5,062 nucleotides of DNA. Source: Bacillota bacterium. GTDB taxonomy: Bacteria; Bacillota; Desulfitobacteriia; Desulfitobacteriales; Desulfitobacteriaceae. Shown one piece after another: positions 1-5,062 of the stretch (position 1 is its first letter; each line of letters starts with the position of its first letter). The notes beneath the pieces were generated by a model that saw only the letters and a list, made by a program, of their open reading frames with translations, was not told the DNA's origin and made no database searches. The stretch is taken from positions 1-5,062 of the forward strand of contig JAJZSC010000298.1 in the NCBI GenBank assembly GCA_021849995.1, read 5' to 3'. The translations under genes and the position numbers were made by a program.

Positions 1-1350
1 TGGGTTGGAACTCTGGCAATTGCTTTAGTTCTCTCTCTAGCCTGGGGATATAACGAATACCGTCAAGCCGGTAATTATCGCCTATCGACTGAAAATAACT
101 ATCAACGCTCCTTTGCCGATTTAGTGAGCCACCTTGATCAGTTGGAAACAGATATGGCCAAAGGCCGGGTGGCTAATACACCAAGTCAGAGGGTACTTTA
201 CCTGACCCAGACCTGGAGCCAGAGTGAAGCTGCGATGAAGGAATTTGCTCAGTTACCTGCTGAAGAAGTAGGCATAAGTCATATTGGACAATTTATCAAT
301 CAAGTTGGTGACTTTTCGAGGAATCTTGCCCAGAAAGTAGCACTTGGTGATAATCCAACCTCTGATGAGGAAAAGACTTATAATGATATGCATGATAGGA
401 TGGTAGTAGTTAATCGTGGGCTACAGGATTTGATGGTAAGTCTAAACACCCAAAATCTAGGGTGGGTGGACAAATCTCCAACTATGAAGGAGCGACTTGG
501 TTTTGGAAAATTAAGGACTGCAGAAGCATCTGCTGAAGGTCAACAATCTGCGGTAACTTCAGTTCGCTCTGGGCTGAATCAACTTGAAGCAAGCCTCCAG
601 AAACTTCCGCCCTTCTCCTATACTGGTGAACATGCGACCAAGAATGTTTCGGAACCTTTGGGACTACCTAGGACTGAAGTGACCAAGGAACAAGCTCAAA
701 CAGCAGCAACTGAGTTCTTAAGTAAATCCGGGTATCCGGGAGTCACACCGGAGTTTGTAGCGTTAACCCAGGGTCCTTTGGGTGGCTTTCAGTGGAAGTA
801 TGCAGATGTACTGCTTGAAGTAAGTAAACGTGGCGGAAAGGTTATCCTTTATCGTGACCAACGTGAGATACAGGGTAGGAATTTGAGCATTGAAGATGCT
901 AAGCGTAAAGCTCAGGCTGCCTTAGACACATTAGGTTGGAAACTTGCATTAACCTCGGTAGAAGATATGGGAACGTTCTTGCAAGTTGATGCAGTTAATG
1001 AAGAAAACGGGGTAAGGATTTATCCTGATAAAGTACGACTAACTGTTGGTATGGACAATGGTCAATTAGTAGGATTTGATGCTACTCCTTATTATGCTTA
1101 TCATCATTCGAGAGATCTTACTAAGAAGATAACGGTTGAACAGGCAAAGTCTAAGCTCCGTCAAGGCTTTCAAGTGAAGGAAAATAGAATAACTGTGATA
1201 CCGAAGCCGGGTAATATTGAAGTAGTTGCGTATGAGTTCCGTGGTATCTATCAAGGAGAAGAATACCTGGTATACATCAACGCGCAAACTGGGACTGAAG
1301 AGAGAATTCAGCGGATAATCCGTACACCAAGGGGAGAATATTTACAGTAA
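1..1350 (+). CDS. ypeB: Spore germination protein YpeB, 5'-truncated by window edge
   Basis: YpeB is made in the forespore, is needed for assembly or stability of the cortex-lytic enzyme SleB, and is processed during germination; this is family knowledge. The frame is open from base 1, giving 449 visible residues against about 450 in B. subtilis YpeB, so only the first few residues are missing. The GTG at 124 is internal, because conserved sequence precedes it. Visible residues 1-17 form a hydrophobic N-terminal anchor or signal segment (VGTLAIALVLSLAWG), followed by the family hallmark ENNYQRSF at 31-38. A largely helical N-terminal region follows, and then three PepSY/YPEB-type repeats, each opening with a T/S-x-E-x-A helix, near 224-241, 295-312 and 377-394. 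The last ends in a strand pair and YINAQTGTEE. sleB, the usual partner, would lie just upstream, outside the window. The gene ends before a hairpin terminator, consistent with the end of a sleB-ypeB unit. Confidence 0.93.
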   Translation, partial: WVGTLAIALVLSLAWGYNEYRQAGNYRLSTENNYQRSFADLVSHLDQLETDMAKGRVANTPSQRVLYLTQTWSQSEAAMKEFAQLPAEEVGISHIGQFINQVGDFSRNLAQKVALGDNPTSDEEKTYNDMHDRMVVVNRGLQDLMVSLNTQNLGWVDKSPTMKERLGFGKLRTAEASAEGQQSAVTSVRSGLNQLEASLQKLPPFSYTGEHATKNVSEPLGLPRTEVTKEQAQTAATEFLSKSGYPGVTPEFVALTQGPLGGFQWKYADVLLEVSKRGGKVILYRDQREIQGRNLSIEDAKRKAQAALDTLGWKLALTSVEDMGTFLQVDAVNEENGVRIYPDKVRLTVGMDNGQLVGFDATPYYAYHHSRDLTKKITVEQAKSKLRQGFQVKENRITVIPKPGNIEVVAYEFRGIYQGEEYLVYINAQTGTEERIQRIIRTPRGEYLQ

Positions 1351-1461
1351 GAGCTTACACAGGTACGTATAGATTACATGTAGTTTTGGATTCAAAAATA
1401 TAGTAAAATAGGAACTCAGAACTTAGAAATTTAGAAACTTAATTGATTTTTAAAAAACATT

Positions 1462-1498
1462 AAAGAGAGGATTATGGCATTAGCCCTTCCTCTCTTTT
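1462..1498 (+). terminator. Hairpin terminator downstream of ypeB, likely bidirectional
   Basis: A perfect 10-bp stem, AAAGAGAGGA (1462-1471) with TCCTCTCTTT (1488-1497), encloses a 16-nt loop that can itself pair GGC with GCC (1476-1478 and 1483-1485). The + strand T run is short (TTTT, 1495-1498), so termination of ypeB may be partial. On the - strand the hairpin is followed by AATGTTTTTT, so it could also end transcription coming from the right. It lies about 110 nt after the ypeB stop. Confidence 0.65.
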
Positions 1499-1620
1499 AC
1501 CGTTTGTTCTCGGTTGGACACATTTTTTCTGCCGCAATTTCGGGAGCCGCCTGCTTCGGAGGCTTGGTGTCAATTTCTGGGTTGCCTATCAGTGCAGCTA
1601 GGGCTTCTGCTTTCGCCTAA
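1474..1620 (+). CDS. Possible small hydrophobic protein, 48 aa, unrecognised
   Basis: This is an ATG-to-TAA frame of 48 codons that I do not recognise. The product is rich in Ala, Ser, Phe, Leu and Gly with only two Arg and no acidic residues; residues about 11-39 are hydrophobic enough for one membrane segment. A GAGAGG (1465-1470) precedes the ATG by only 3 nt, which is close for a Shine-Dalgarno site, and it is also the left arm of the ypeB terminator stem, with the ATG in the loop. The frame fills the GC-rich patch almost exactly. The opposite strand carries a hydrophilic open frame over the same bases, and the antisense of a hydrophilic coding sequence often reads as a hydrophobic one. 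It is therefore a candidate small gene, a leader peptide or a shadow; at most one of the two frames is likely to be real. Confidence 0.22.
   Translation: MALALPLFYRLFSVGHIFSAAISGAACFGGLVSISGLPISAARASAFA
1497..1616 (-). pseudogene. Possible 3' remnant of a minus-strand gene, 39 codons
   Basis: Read on the minus strand, 39 codons run from 1616 down to a TAA at 1497-1499. The product is hydrophilic and rich in Ala, Glu, Lys and Pro (it begins AKAEALAALIGNPEID and ends CPTENKR), which looks like a genuine protein C-terminus. The TAA abuts the hairpin at 1462-1497, and on this strand the hairpin is followed by a T-rich tract, the usual layout of a gene end with its own terminator. There is no proper start: the only ATG gives 8 residues, and a TAG (1617-1619) closes the frame upstream. 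Beyond that TAG the frame stays open but no longer looks like protein-coding sequence. A decayed gene convergent to ypeB would fit, as would chance. I do not recognise the family. Confidence 0.25.
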
Positions 1621-1687
1621 GCCTGGTACAAGCTTAAGCTATCTATAAGAAACTTTACGGAAAAGAGGAGTTTATTCAGGGCGTGAA

Positions 1688-1717
1688 GAATAACGCTCTT
1701 AAAATAAGTGCATAAAA
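1688..1717 (+). promoter_or_regulatory. Weak sigma-G-like promoter candidate upstream of DUF1934-argS
   Basis: GAATA (1688-1692), an 18-nt spacer and CATAAAA (1711-1717) match the B. subtilis sigma-G pattern (GMATR, 18 nt, CATnMTA) except for one position in the -10. No good sigma-A promoter was seen in this gap. In AT-rich DNA such a match can easily arise by chance, and a forespore promoter before argS would be unexpected. Confidence 0.2.
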
Positions 1718-1771
1718 TAGGAGAGACTAAACATAATAGGGCATTTAGTTTAAGCCTAGAAGTGGTCAGGG

Positions 1772-2239
1772 ATGGAAGGGAGCAAGGAAGTGCTAGGAGA
1801 AAAGCTCATTAAAGTTGTTGGGCTTCAGATATTTGATGACGGATCAGAAGATAAGATGGAGCTTATTACTTTAGGTAATTATTATCAGAAAAAACAAGCG
1901 TATTACATAGTTTACAAGGAGTCAGAGATTAGTGGTATGCAAGGAGTCACTACCTCTATTCAGATTAATCCGGATAAGGTAATCTTGAACAGGATGGGTC
2001 CAGTCGAATTAAAGCAGCAATTTGAACACGGTGTCCTCCACCGTTCTGCCTATATTACGTCATATGGAACAATAATAATGGGAGTTTTGGCAAAAGAAAT
2101 AGATGTTCACTTGACATCCCTGGGTGGAAATATTACTCTAAAATATGACCTTTTTGTAGAAGAAGAGCTCCTAAGTCATAATGAACTCAGGATAAACATA
2201 AAGGAGGAAAATCCTCATGAGTCTCTACGAGAGAATTAA
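1772..2239 (+). CDS. DUF1934 family beta-barrel protein (YwiB-like)
   Basis: This belongs to the DUF1934 (YwiB) family of small calycin-like beta-barrel proteins of unknown function, found mainly in Firmicutes and often next to argS, as in B. subtilis. At 155 aa it has family length. Family features seen are: a first strand VVGLQ near 15-19; YYIVYKESEISGMQGVTTSIQI (44-65) carrying the Y-x-E-x-x-x-S-G-x-x-G-V-T-T pattern; V-I-L-N-R-M-G (70-76); the F-E-H-G turn; a Y-x-T-S-Y-G-T strand (94-100); and a closing L-K-Y-D-L-F-V strand with S-H-N-E-L-R-I-N-I. There is no signal peptide or membrane segment, so it should be cytosolic. The start is uncertain: the ATG at 1772 has only a weak upstream site, while a GTG at 1790 (codon 7) is preceded at 7 nt by AAGGGAG (1776-1782) and would remove six residues that are not conserved. 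The last 23 nt overlap argS. Confidence 0.85.
   Translation: MEGSKEVLGEKLIKVVGLQIFDDGSEDKMELITLGNYYQKKQAYYIVYKESEISGMQGVTTSIQINPDKVILNRMGPVELKQQFEHGVLHRSAYITSYGTIIMGVLAKEIDVHLTSLGGNITLKYDLFVEEELLSHNELRINIKEENPHESLREN
2201..2219 (+). promoter_or_regulatory. argS ribosome binding site enclosed in a hairpin, inside the DUF1934 gene
   Basis: AAGGAGG (2201-2207) lies 9 nt before the argS ATG at 2217 and is a near-perfect Shine-Dalgarno sequence. GAGGA (2204-2208) can pair perfectly with TCCTC (2212-2216) around an AAA loop, so most of the site is in a 5-bp stem ending one base before the start codon. The DUF1934 stop lies beyond this start (2237-2239), so ribosomes finishing DUF1934 would open the hairpin. 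This is the layout of translational coupling; coupling itself is inferred. Confidence 0.6.
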
Positions 2240-3902
2240 GGAAAAAATTAGTGATAGTCTGGTTAAGGCAGTAGAAGATGCAAAAGTTGCTGGTGAATTA
2301 AATTTTGAAACTCTCCCATCATTTGTATTAGAAGAGCCTAGAGAAAAGTTGCACGGAGATCTGGCGACAAATCTGGCGATGGTTTTGACCAAGCAAGCAA
2401 AACGACCTCCAAGAGAAATTGCCAATGTAATAATAAAGAACTTTAAGCTAGAAGGAACTTGGGTAATCTCATCTGAGATCGCAGGTCCAGGATTTATCAA
2501 TTTTAAGTTAGATCCTATGTGGTTAACCGGAATTATTCCTGAAGTGCTTCAACAAGCTGATGATTATGGCCATGTCAATCTGGGCCGGGGGCAAAAAGTT
2601 CAGGTAGAGTTTGTAAGTGCAAATCCTACTGGATTGCTGCATATGGGTAATGCCCGTGGAGCAGCTCTGGGAGATAGTCTTGCTTCACTTTTGTCCGCGG
2701 CGGGATATGAAGTCAGCCGAGAATTTTATATTAACGACGCTGGAAATCAGATAAACAATTTTGCCTTATCCCTTGAAGCCCGTTATCTCCAGCTTTTAGG
2801 AAAAGAAGTGCCTTTCCCTGAAGGAGGCTACCATGGAGAGGATTTAATTGATACGGTAAAGGGTCTTATCAGTCAGTTTGGAGATAAATACTTGACTGTA
2901 GAGCCAGAATTAAGGCGTGAGTTCTTAGTTCGGTATGCTTTAAACGAAAAGATGGCTCATATTAGACAAACCCTTGCTGACTTAGGGGTAAATTATGATG
3001 TATGGTTCAGTGAGCAGTCTCTGCATGATTCCGGTTATGTCAAAAGTACTATGGAAGAGCTTGAAAAAAAAGGGTATATCTACGAAAAGGAAGGGGCTTT
3101 ATGGCTTAAATCCACTCTTTTTGGAGATGAAAAAGATGAAGTAGTCATTAGGAGTAATGGAACTCCCACTTATTTCGCTGCAGATATTGCTTATCACAGA
3201 AATAAATTTGAACGTGGTTTTGATAAAGTAATTAATATCTGGGGGGCTGACCATCACGGCCATGTTGCAAGGATGAAAGGAGCGATGGCAGCCCTAGGTC
3301 ACGATCCCGAAAAGCTCCAGATTATTTTAATGCAGTTAGTGCGTCTTATTCAAAACGGGGAAGTAGTCAGGATGTCTAAACGTTCCGGTCGTTATATAAC
3401 CCTCAGAGAATTGATGGATGAAGTCGGCAAGGACGCGGCACGTTTCTTCTTTATTATGAGGGACCCTGACTCAACCGTAGAGTTTGACTTGGATTTGGCC
3501 AAAGCAGAATCCTCAGACAATCCTGTTTACTATGTCCAATACGCCCACGCCCGTTTGTGCAGTATCTTAAGGCAGGCCCAGGAGCAGAACCTTGCTAGTG
3601 AGGGAGTCCCGGAGGATGGTGAATTACAGCTCTTAACCTCTCAGGAGGAAAGGGATTTGCTCAAAAAATTAGCTGACCTTCCAGGTGAAATTACCATAGC
3701 TGCCCGTTTAATGGAGTCTCATCGCTTAGCTAGATATGTGTTAGATCTTGCTGCTTTGTTCCATACTTTTTATAATAGTCAACGGGTTTTAATAGAAGAT
3801 GAAAATCTTCGAAAAGCTCGACTTGCTTTAGTTCGTTGTACTAAGCAGGTCATAAGGAATGTCCTTGGTATCCTTGGAGTAAGTGCACCGGAGAGAATGT
3901 AA
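2217..3902 (+). CDS. argS: Arginine--tRNA ligase (arginyl-tRNA synthetase)
   Basis: This class I synthetase charges tRNA-Arg with arginine in the cytosol using ATP. At 561 aa it is full length (about 556 in B. subtilis). Domains in order: the N-terminal additional domain that contacts the tRNA D-loop (about 5-95, with E-x-P-x-x-x-x-H-G-D-L-A-T-N-L-A near 40-54); the Rossmann catalytic core with the HIGH-type signature SANPTGLLHMGNARGAA (134-150), here HMGN; FYINDAGNQI (170-179); the core segment WGADHHGHVARM (342-353); the KMSKS-type loop VVRMSKRSG (383-391), with MSKR; and the helical DALR anticodon-binding domain (about 435-561, starting near VYYVQYAHARLCSI). The HMGN and MSKR variants are ordinary for bacterial ArgRS. 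The start follows from the strong Shine-Dalgarno site. It overlaps DUF1934 by 23 nt. No terminator hairpin was seen in the 98 nt before rpoE, so read-through is likely. Confidence 0.97.
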   Translation: MSLYERIKEKISDSLVKAVEDAKVAGELNFETLPSFVLEEPREKLHGDLATNLAMVLTKQAKRPPREIANVIIKNFKLEGTWVISSEIAGPGFINFKLDPMWLTGIIPEVLQQADDYGHVNLGRGQKVQVEFVSANPTGLLHMGNARGAALGDSLASLLSAAGYEVSREFYINDAGNQINNFALSLEARYLQLLGKEVPFPEGGYHGEDLIDTVKGLISQFGDKYLTVEPELRREFLVRYALNEKMAHIRQTLADLGVNYDVWFSEQSLHDSGYVKSTMEELEKKGYIYEKEGALWLKSTLFGDEKDEVVIRSNGTPTYFAADIAYHRNKFERGFDKVINIWGADHHGHVARMKGAMAALGHDPEKLQIILMQLVRLIQNGEVVRMSKRSGRYITLRELMDEVGKDAARFFFIMRDPDSTVEFDLDLAKAESSDNPVYYVQYAHARLCSILRQAQEQNLASEGVPEDGELQLLTSQEERDLLKKLADLPGEITIAARLMESHRLARYVLDLAALFHTFYNSQRVLIEDENLRKARLALVRCTKQVIRNVLGILGVSAPERM

Positions 3903-4000
3903 GAATATTTTTTAAAGTTACAACTAGTTAGATAGAAGGAAATAACTTAGGCGGGTCGAATATATCTAGAATCGAATTAATCGAGAAGGGCGGTGGAACT

Positions 4001-4432
4001 TTGACCCACTCTTTTAATCCTATGTCTAAATCAGACATGGAAATGGCATTTGAACTTTTAAAAGCTCATGGTCGCCCAATGCACTATTATGAACTGATTC
4101 AAGAAATCTTAGGTCGTAAAGGGTTGCCTAATGATCCGGCTCAAATATCATCGGTTTTAACCCAGATAAACCTAGACACCCGCTTTGCTTATGTAGGTAA
4201 AGGAGAATGGGGATTAAAAGTTTGGGTACCTACCAGGGGCTCGAAACGCCTGCCAACCATAACTCTCATGAACAAAGCACTTGCATATGATGACGAAGAT
4301 GATGAAGAAAAGGAAGTCATTTCTCCAGATGATTTGGATGAACTTGATGATGAATTAGATGAGGAAGGCATTGATTCAGAAGAATCATACTCACACGATG
4401 AAACCGAAATAGATGAAGAGAGATGGAACTAA
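4001..4432 (+). CDS. rpoE: RNA polymerase delta subunit (RpoE), TTG start
   Basis: The delta subunit is a Firmicute accessory factor of RNA polymerase that helps core recycling and lowers open-complex stability, making promoters more responsive to initiating NTP levels (known from B. subtilis). The 143 aa split into a winged-helix HARE-HTH domain (about 9-77: M-E-M-A-F-E-L-L-K-A-H-G-R-P-M-H-Y-Y-E-L-I, then INLDTRFAYVGKGEWGLKVWVP) and an acidic disordered tail (97-140, 27 of 44 residues Asp or Glu). The B. subtilis protein is 173 aa, so this tail is shorter. The TTG start at 4001 follows AAGGGCGGTGG, with GGTGG 4 nt upstream. An ATG at 4022 (codon 8) would retain the domain but has no Shine-Dalgarno sequence. 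In the 98 nt after argS I see a TAGAAT at 3967-3972 without a matching -35 and a TCGAAT direct repeat (3956-3961, 3972-3977), but no convincing promoter. The rpoE-pyrG order is conserved in Firmicutes. Confidence 0.9.
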   Translation: MTHSFNPMSKSDMEMAFELLKAHGRPMHYYELIQEILGRKGLPNDPAQISSVLTQINLDTRFAYVGKGEWGLKVWVPTRGSKRLPTITLMNKALAYDDEDDEEKEVISPDDLDELDDELDEEGIDSEESYSHDETEIDEERWN

Positions 4433-4450
4433 GTTCTTAAATACTCCTTC

Positions 4451-4479
4451 TTGACAGATTTCGTCAATCTGGCTAGAAT
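4451..4479 (+). promoter_or_regulatory. Sigma-A promoter for pyrG
   Basis: The -35 TTGACA (4451-4456) is perfect, the spacer is exactly 17 nt, and the -10 TAGAAT (4474-4479) matches TATAAT at 5 of 6 positions. Transcription should begin near 4486-4488. It is the strongest promoter in the window. Two interleaved inverted repeats overlap the -35 and spacer: TTGAC with GTCAA (4451-4455 and 4463-4467) and AGATT with AATCT (4456-4460 and 4466-4470). Confidence 0.85.
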
Positions 4480-4499
4480 GAAGAACAGTGGGAAAAAAT

Positions 4500-4531
4500 A
4501 AAGCTAGTGCGTCATGCGGACTAGCTTTTTT
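4500..4531 (+). terminator. Intrinsic terminator in the pyrG leader (candidate attenuator; also ends rpoE transcripts)
   Basis: A perfect 9-bp stem, AAAGCTAGT (4500-4508) with ACTAGCTTT (4520-4528), has an 11-nt loop and six T's (4526-4531). The stem can be lengthened through the A run at 4493-4498. It lies only about 12-14 nt after the expected transcription start and 30 nt before the pyrG ATG, so transcripts from the 4451-4479 promoter must pass it to reach pyrG. B. subtilis pyrG has the same order, where an intrinsic terminator in the leader is controlled by CTP level. Terminated transcripts would be about 45 nt. Termination is well supported; regulated attenuation is inferred. Confidence 0.85.
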
Positions 4532-4561
4532 ATGTTTGATATCCAGAAAGGATAGGATAAA

Positions 4562-5062
4562 ATGACTAAGTTTATCTTTGTTACAGGCGGGGTCGTATCT
4601 TCTCTTGGTAAAGGGATTACAGCTGCCTCTTTAGGTTGCATCCTTAAGAATCGAGGATTGAAAGTTGCAATTCAGAAATTTGATCCTTACATTAATATTG
4701 ATCCCGGAACAATGAGTCCGTATCAGCATGGAGAAGTGTTTGTAACTGATGATGGAGCTGAAACAGACTTGGATTTGGGCCATTATGAACGATTCATTGA
4801 CGTGCCGCTTTCAAAAAACAGTAATGTTACTACAGGTAAAATCTATTGGTCAGTAATTAGCAAGGAAAGAAAAGGAGACTACTTAGGAGGAACTGTTCAG
4901 GTTATCCCACATATTACAAATGAGATCAAAGAGCGGATTTACCGGGTAGCGAGAGAGACTCATCCTGATATAGTAATCACATAAATTGGTAGAACAGTTG
5001 GAGATATTGAGTCATTGCCTTTCTTGGAAGCAATAAGGCAAATGCGTAATCACATTGGTCGA
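4562..5062 (+). CDS. pyrG: CTP synthase, N-terminal part, with an in-frame stop; 3' end outside window
   Basis: CTP synthase makes CTP from UTP, ATP and glutamine (or ammonia), the last step of pyrimidine nucleotide synthesis. The window holds 167 codons of about 535, all from the N-terminal amidoligase domain; the glutaminase domain is beyond the edge. Visible signatures: FVTGGVVSSLGKG with the P-loop lysine K17; KFDPYINIDPGTMSPYQHGEVFV (39-61); DDGAETDLDLGHYERF, where D71 matches the Mg-binding Asp72 of E. coli; and GDYLGGTVQVIPHITNEI. The ATG follows AAAGGA (4547-4552) at 9 nt. Codon 141 is TAA (4982-4984) where the family has the Mg-binding Glu (Glu140 in E. coli), and codon 144 is AGA (Arg) for an invariant Gly. 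The frame then resumes as TVGDIESLPFLEAIRQMR to the window end. As written, it encodes only 140 residues and no active enzyme. Confidence 0.93.
4982..4984 (+). other. In-frame TAA replacing the conserved Glu codon of pyrG
   Basis: The expected reading here is I-T-E-I-G-G-T-V-G-D-I-E-S; the sequence gives I-T-stop-I-G-R-T-V-G-D-I-E-S. One change (GAA to TAA) explains the stop and another (for example GGA to AGA at 4991-4993) explains the Arg. There is no frameshift. The position is 79 nt from the window end. Confidence 0.9.

Larger units (their letters stand above)
1351..1771. other. 421-nt intergenic region between ypeB and the DUF1934-argS unit
   Basis: No confident gene lies here. From left to right the region contains: AT-rich sequence (1381-1460, about 20% GC) with a short TTAGAAA direct repeat at 1423-1429 and 1431-1437; a hairpin terminator (1462-1498); a GC-rich patch (1501-1620, about 52% GC) open in one frame on each strand; a 10-bp palindrome AGCTTAAGCT at 1631-1640; a weak sigma-G-like promoter (1688-1717); and a short inverted repeat ACTAAA/TTTAGT (1726-1731 and 1744-1749) before the DUF1934 start. 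The abrupt change in composition suggests that the middle part has a different history from its flanks, perhaps a decayed gene or a small gene. Confidence 0.6.

Noticed and set aside
124..126. GTG as the start of ypeB
   Set aside because: The frame is open to base 1 and encodes the expected N-terminal hydrophobic anchor and the ENNYQRSF motif upstream of this codon, so the gene runs off the window edge.
1066..1287. Minus-strand 73-codon frame inside ypeB
   Set aside because: It lies wholly inside a well-supported gene, has no recognisable motif or ribosome binding site, and reads as an antisense shadow.
1726..1749. ACTAAA/TTTAGT inverted repeat upstream of DUF1934
   Set aside because: A 6-bp AT-rich stem with a 12-nt loop is expected by chance and has no T run or other regulatory signal.
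2225..2500. Minus-strand 91-codon frame inside argS
   Set aside because: It is antisense to the conserved ArgRS N-terminal domain and has no independent support.
2640..2651. ArgRS HIGH motif reads HMGN, possibly a damaged active site
   Set aside because: The second and fourth positions vary in bacterial ArgRS, and the surrounding S-A-N-P-T-G and N-A-R-G-A are intact; this is a normal variant.
3967..3972. TAGAAT as the -10 of an rpoE promoter
   Set aside because: The position 17 nt upstream reads AACTTA, with no -35 resemblance, and neighbouring spacings are no better.
3956..3984. TCGAAT repeated at 3956 and 3972, with a further TCGA at 3981
   Set aside because: The copies are short, unevenly spaced and only in an AT-rich gap; this is not enough for an operator or iteron call.
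4189..4371. Minus-strand frame with long serine runs inside rpoE
   Set aside because: The serine runs are the reverse reading of the GAT/GAA repeats that encode the acidic delta tail.

Overview
The window reads as a chromosomal segment of a low-GC, endospore-forming Firmicute. The protein styles and gene set point to the Clostridia, and I infer something near Desulfosporosinus/Desulfitobacterium (Peptococcaceae). The evidence is a spore-germination gene (ypeB) beside the Firmicute-specific delta subunit of RNA polymerase (rpoE), with the classic Firmicute neighbour pairs DUF1934-argS and rpoE-pyrG. The genus is a judgement from protein character, not a search result. All confident genes lie on the + strand.

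Layout. 1-1350 is ypeB, cut at its 5' end by the window edge. 1351-1771 is a 421-nt gap. It holds a hairpin terminator, a locally GC-rich patch (about 52% GC in 1501-1620, against about 20% just before and 34% just after) that is open on both strands, and a weak sigma-G-like promoter. 1772-2239 (DUF1934, YwiB-like) and 2217-3902 (argS) overlap by 23 nt and look translationally coupled; the argS ribosome binding site sits in a small hairpin. After 98 nt comes rpoE (4001-4432, TTG start). Then comes a strong sigma-A promoter (TTGACA-17-TAGAAT), followed within about 20 nt by an intrinsic terminator that must be passed to reach pyrG (4562 to window end).

How the genes relate. YpeB serves SleB-dependent cortex hydrolysis during spore germination and is probably the end of its own transcription unit. 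DUF1934-argS-rpoE-pyrG are housekeeping genes for tRNA charging, transcription and CTP synthesis. The promoter-terminator-pyrG order has the architecture of pyrG attenuation known from Bacillus subtilis, but the start region lacks the GGGC needed for the known CTP-sensing mechanism.

Most notable anomaly: pyrG has an in-frame TAA at 4982-4984, exactly where the Mg-binding glutamate of CTP synthase belongs, and an Arg for an invariant Gly three codons later. The frame then continues with perfect CTP synthase sequence to the window end. Sequencing or assembly error near a contig end is the simplest explanation; a real mutation would break an enzyme that is normally essential. I see no mobile element, CRISPR array, tRNA or rRNA, and no convincing new multi-gene system.
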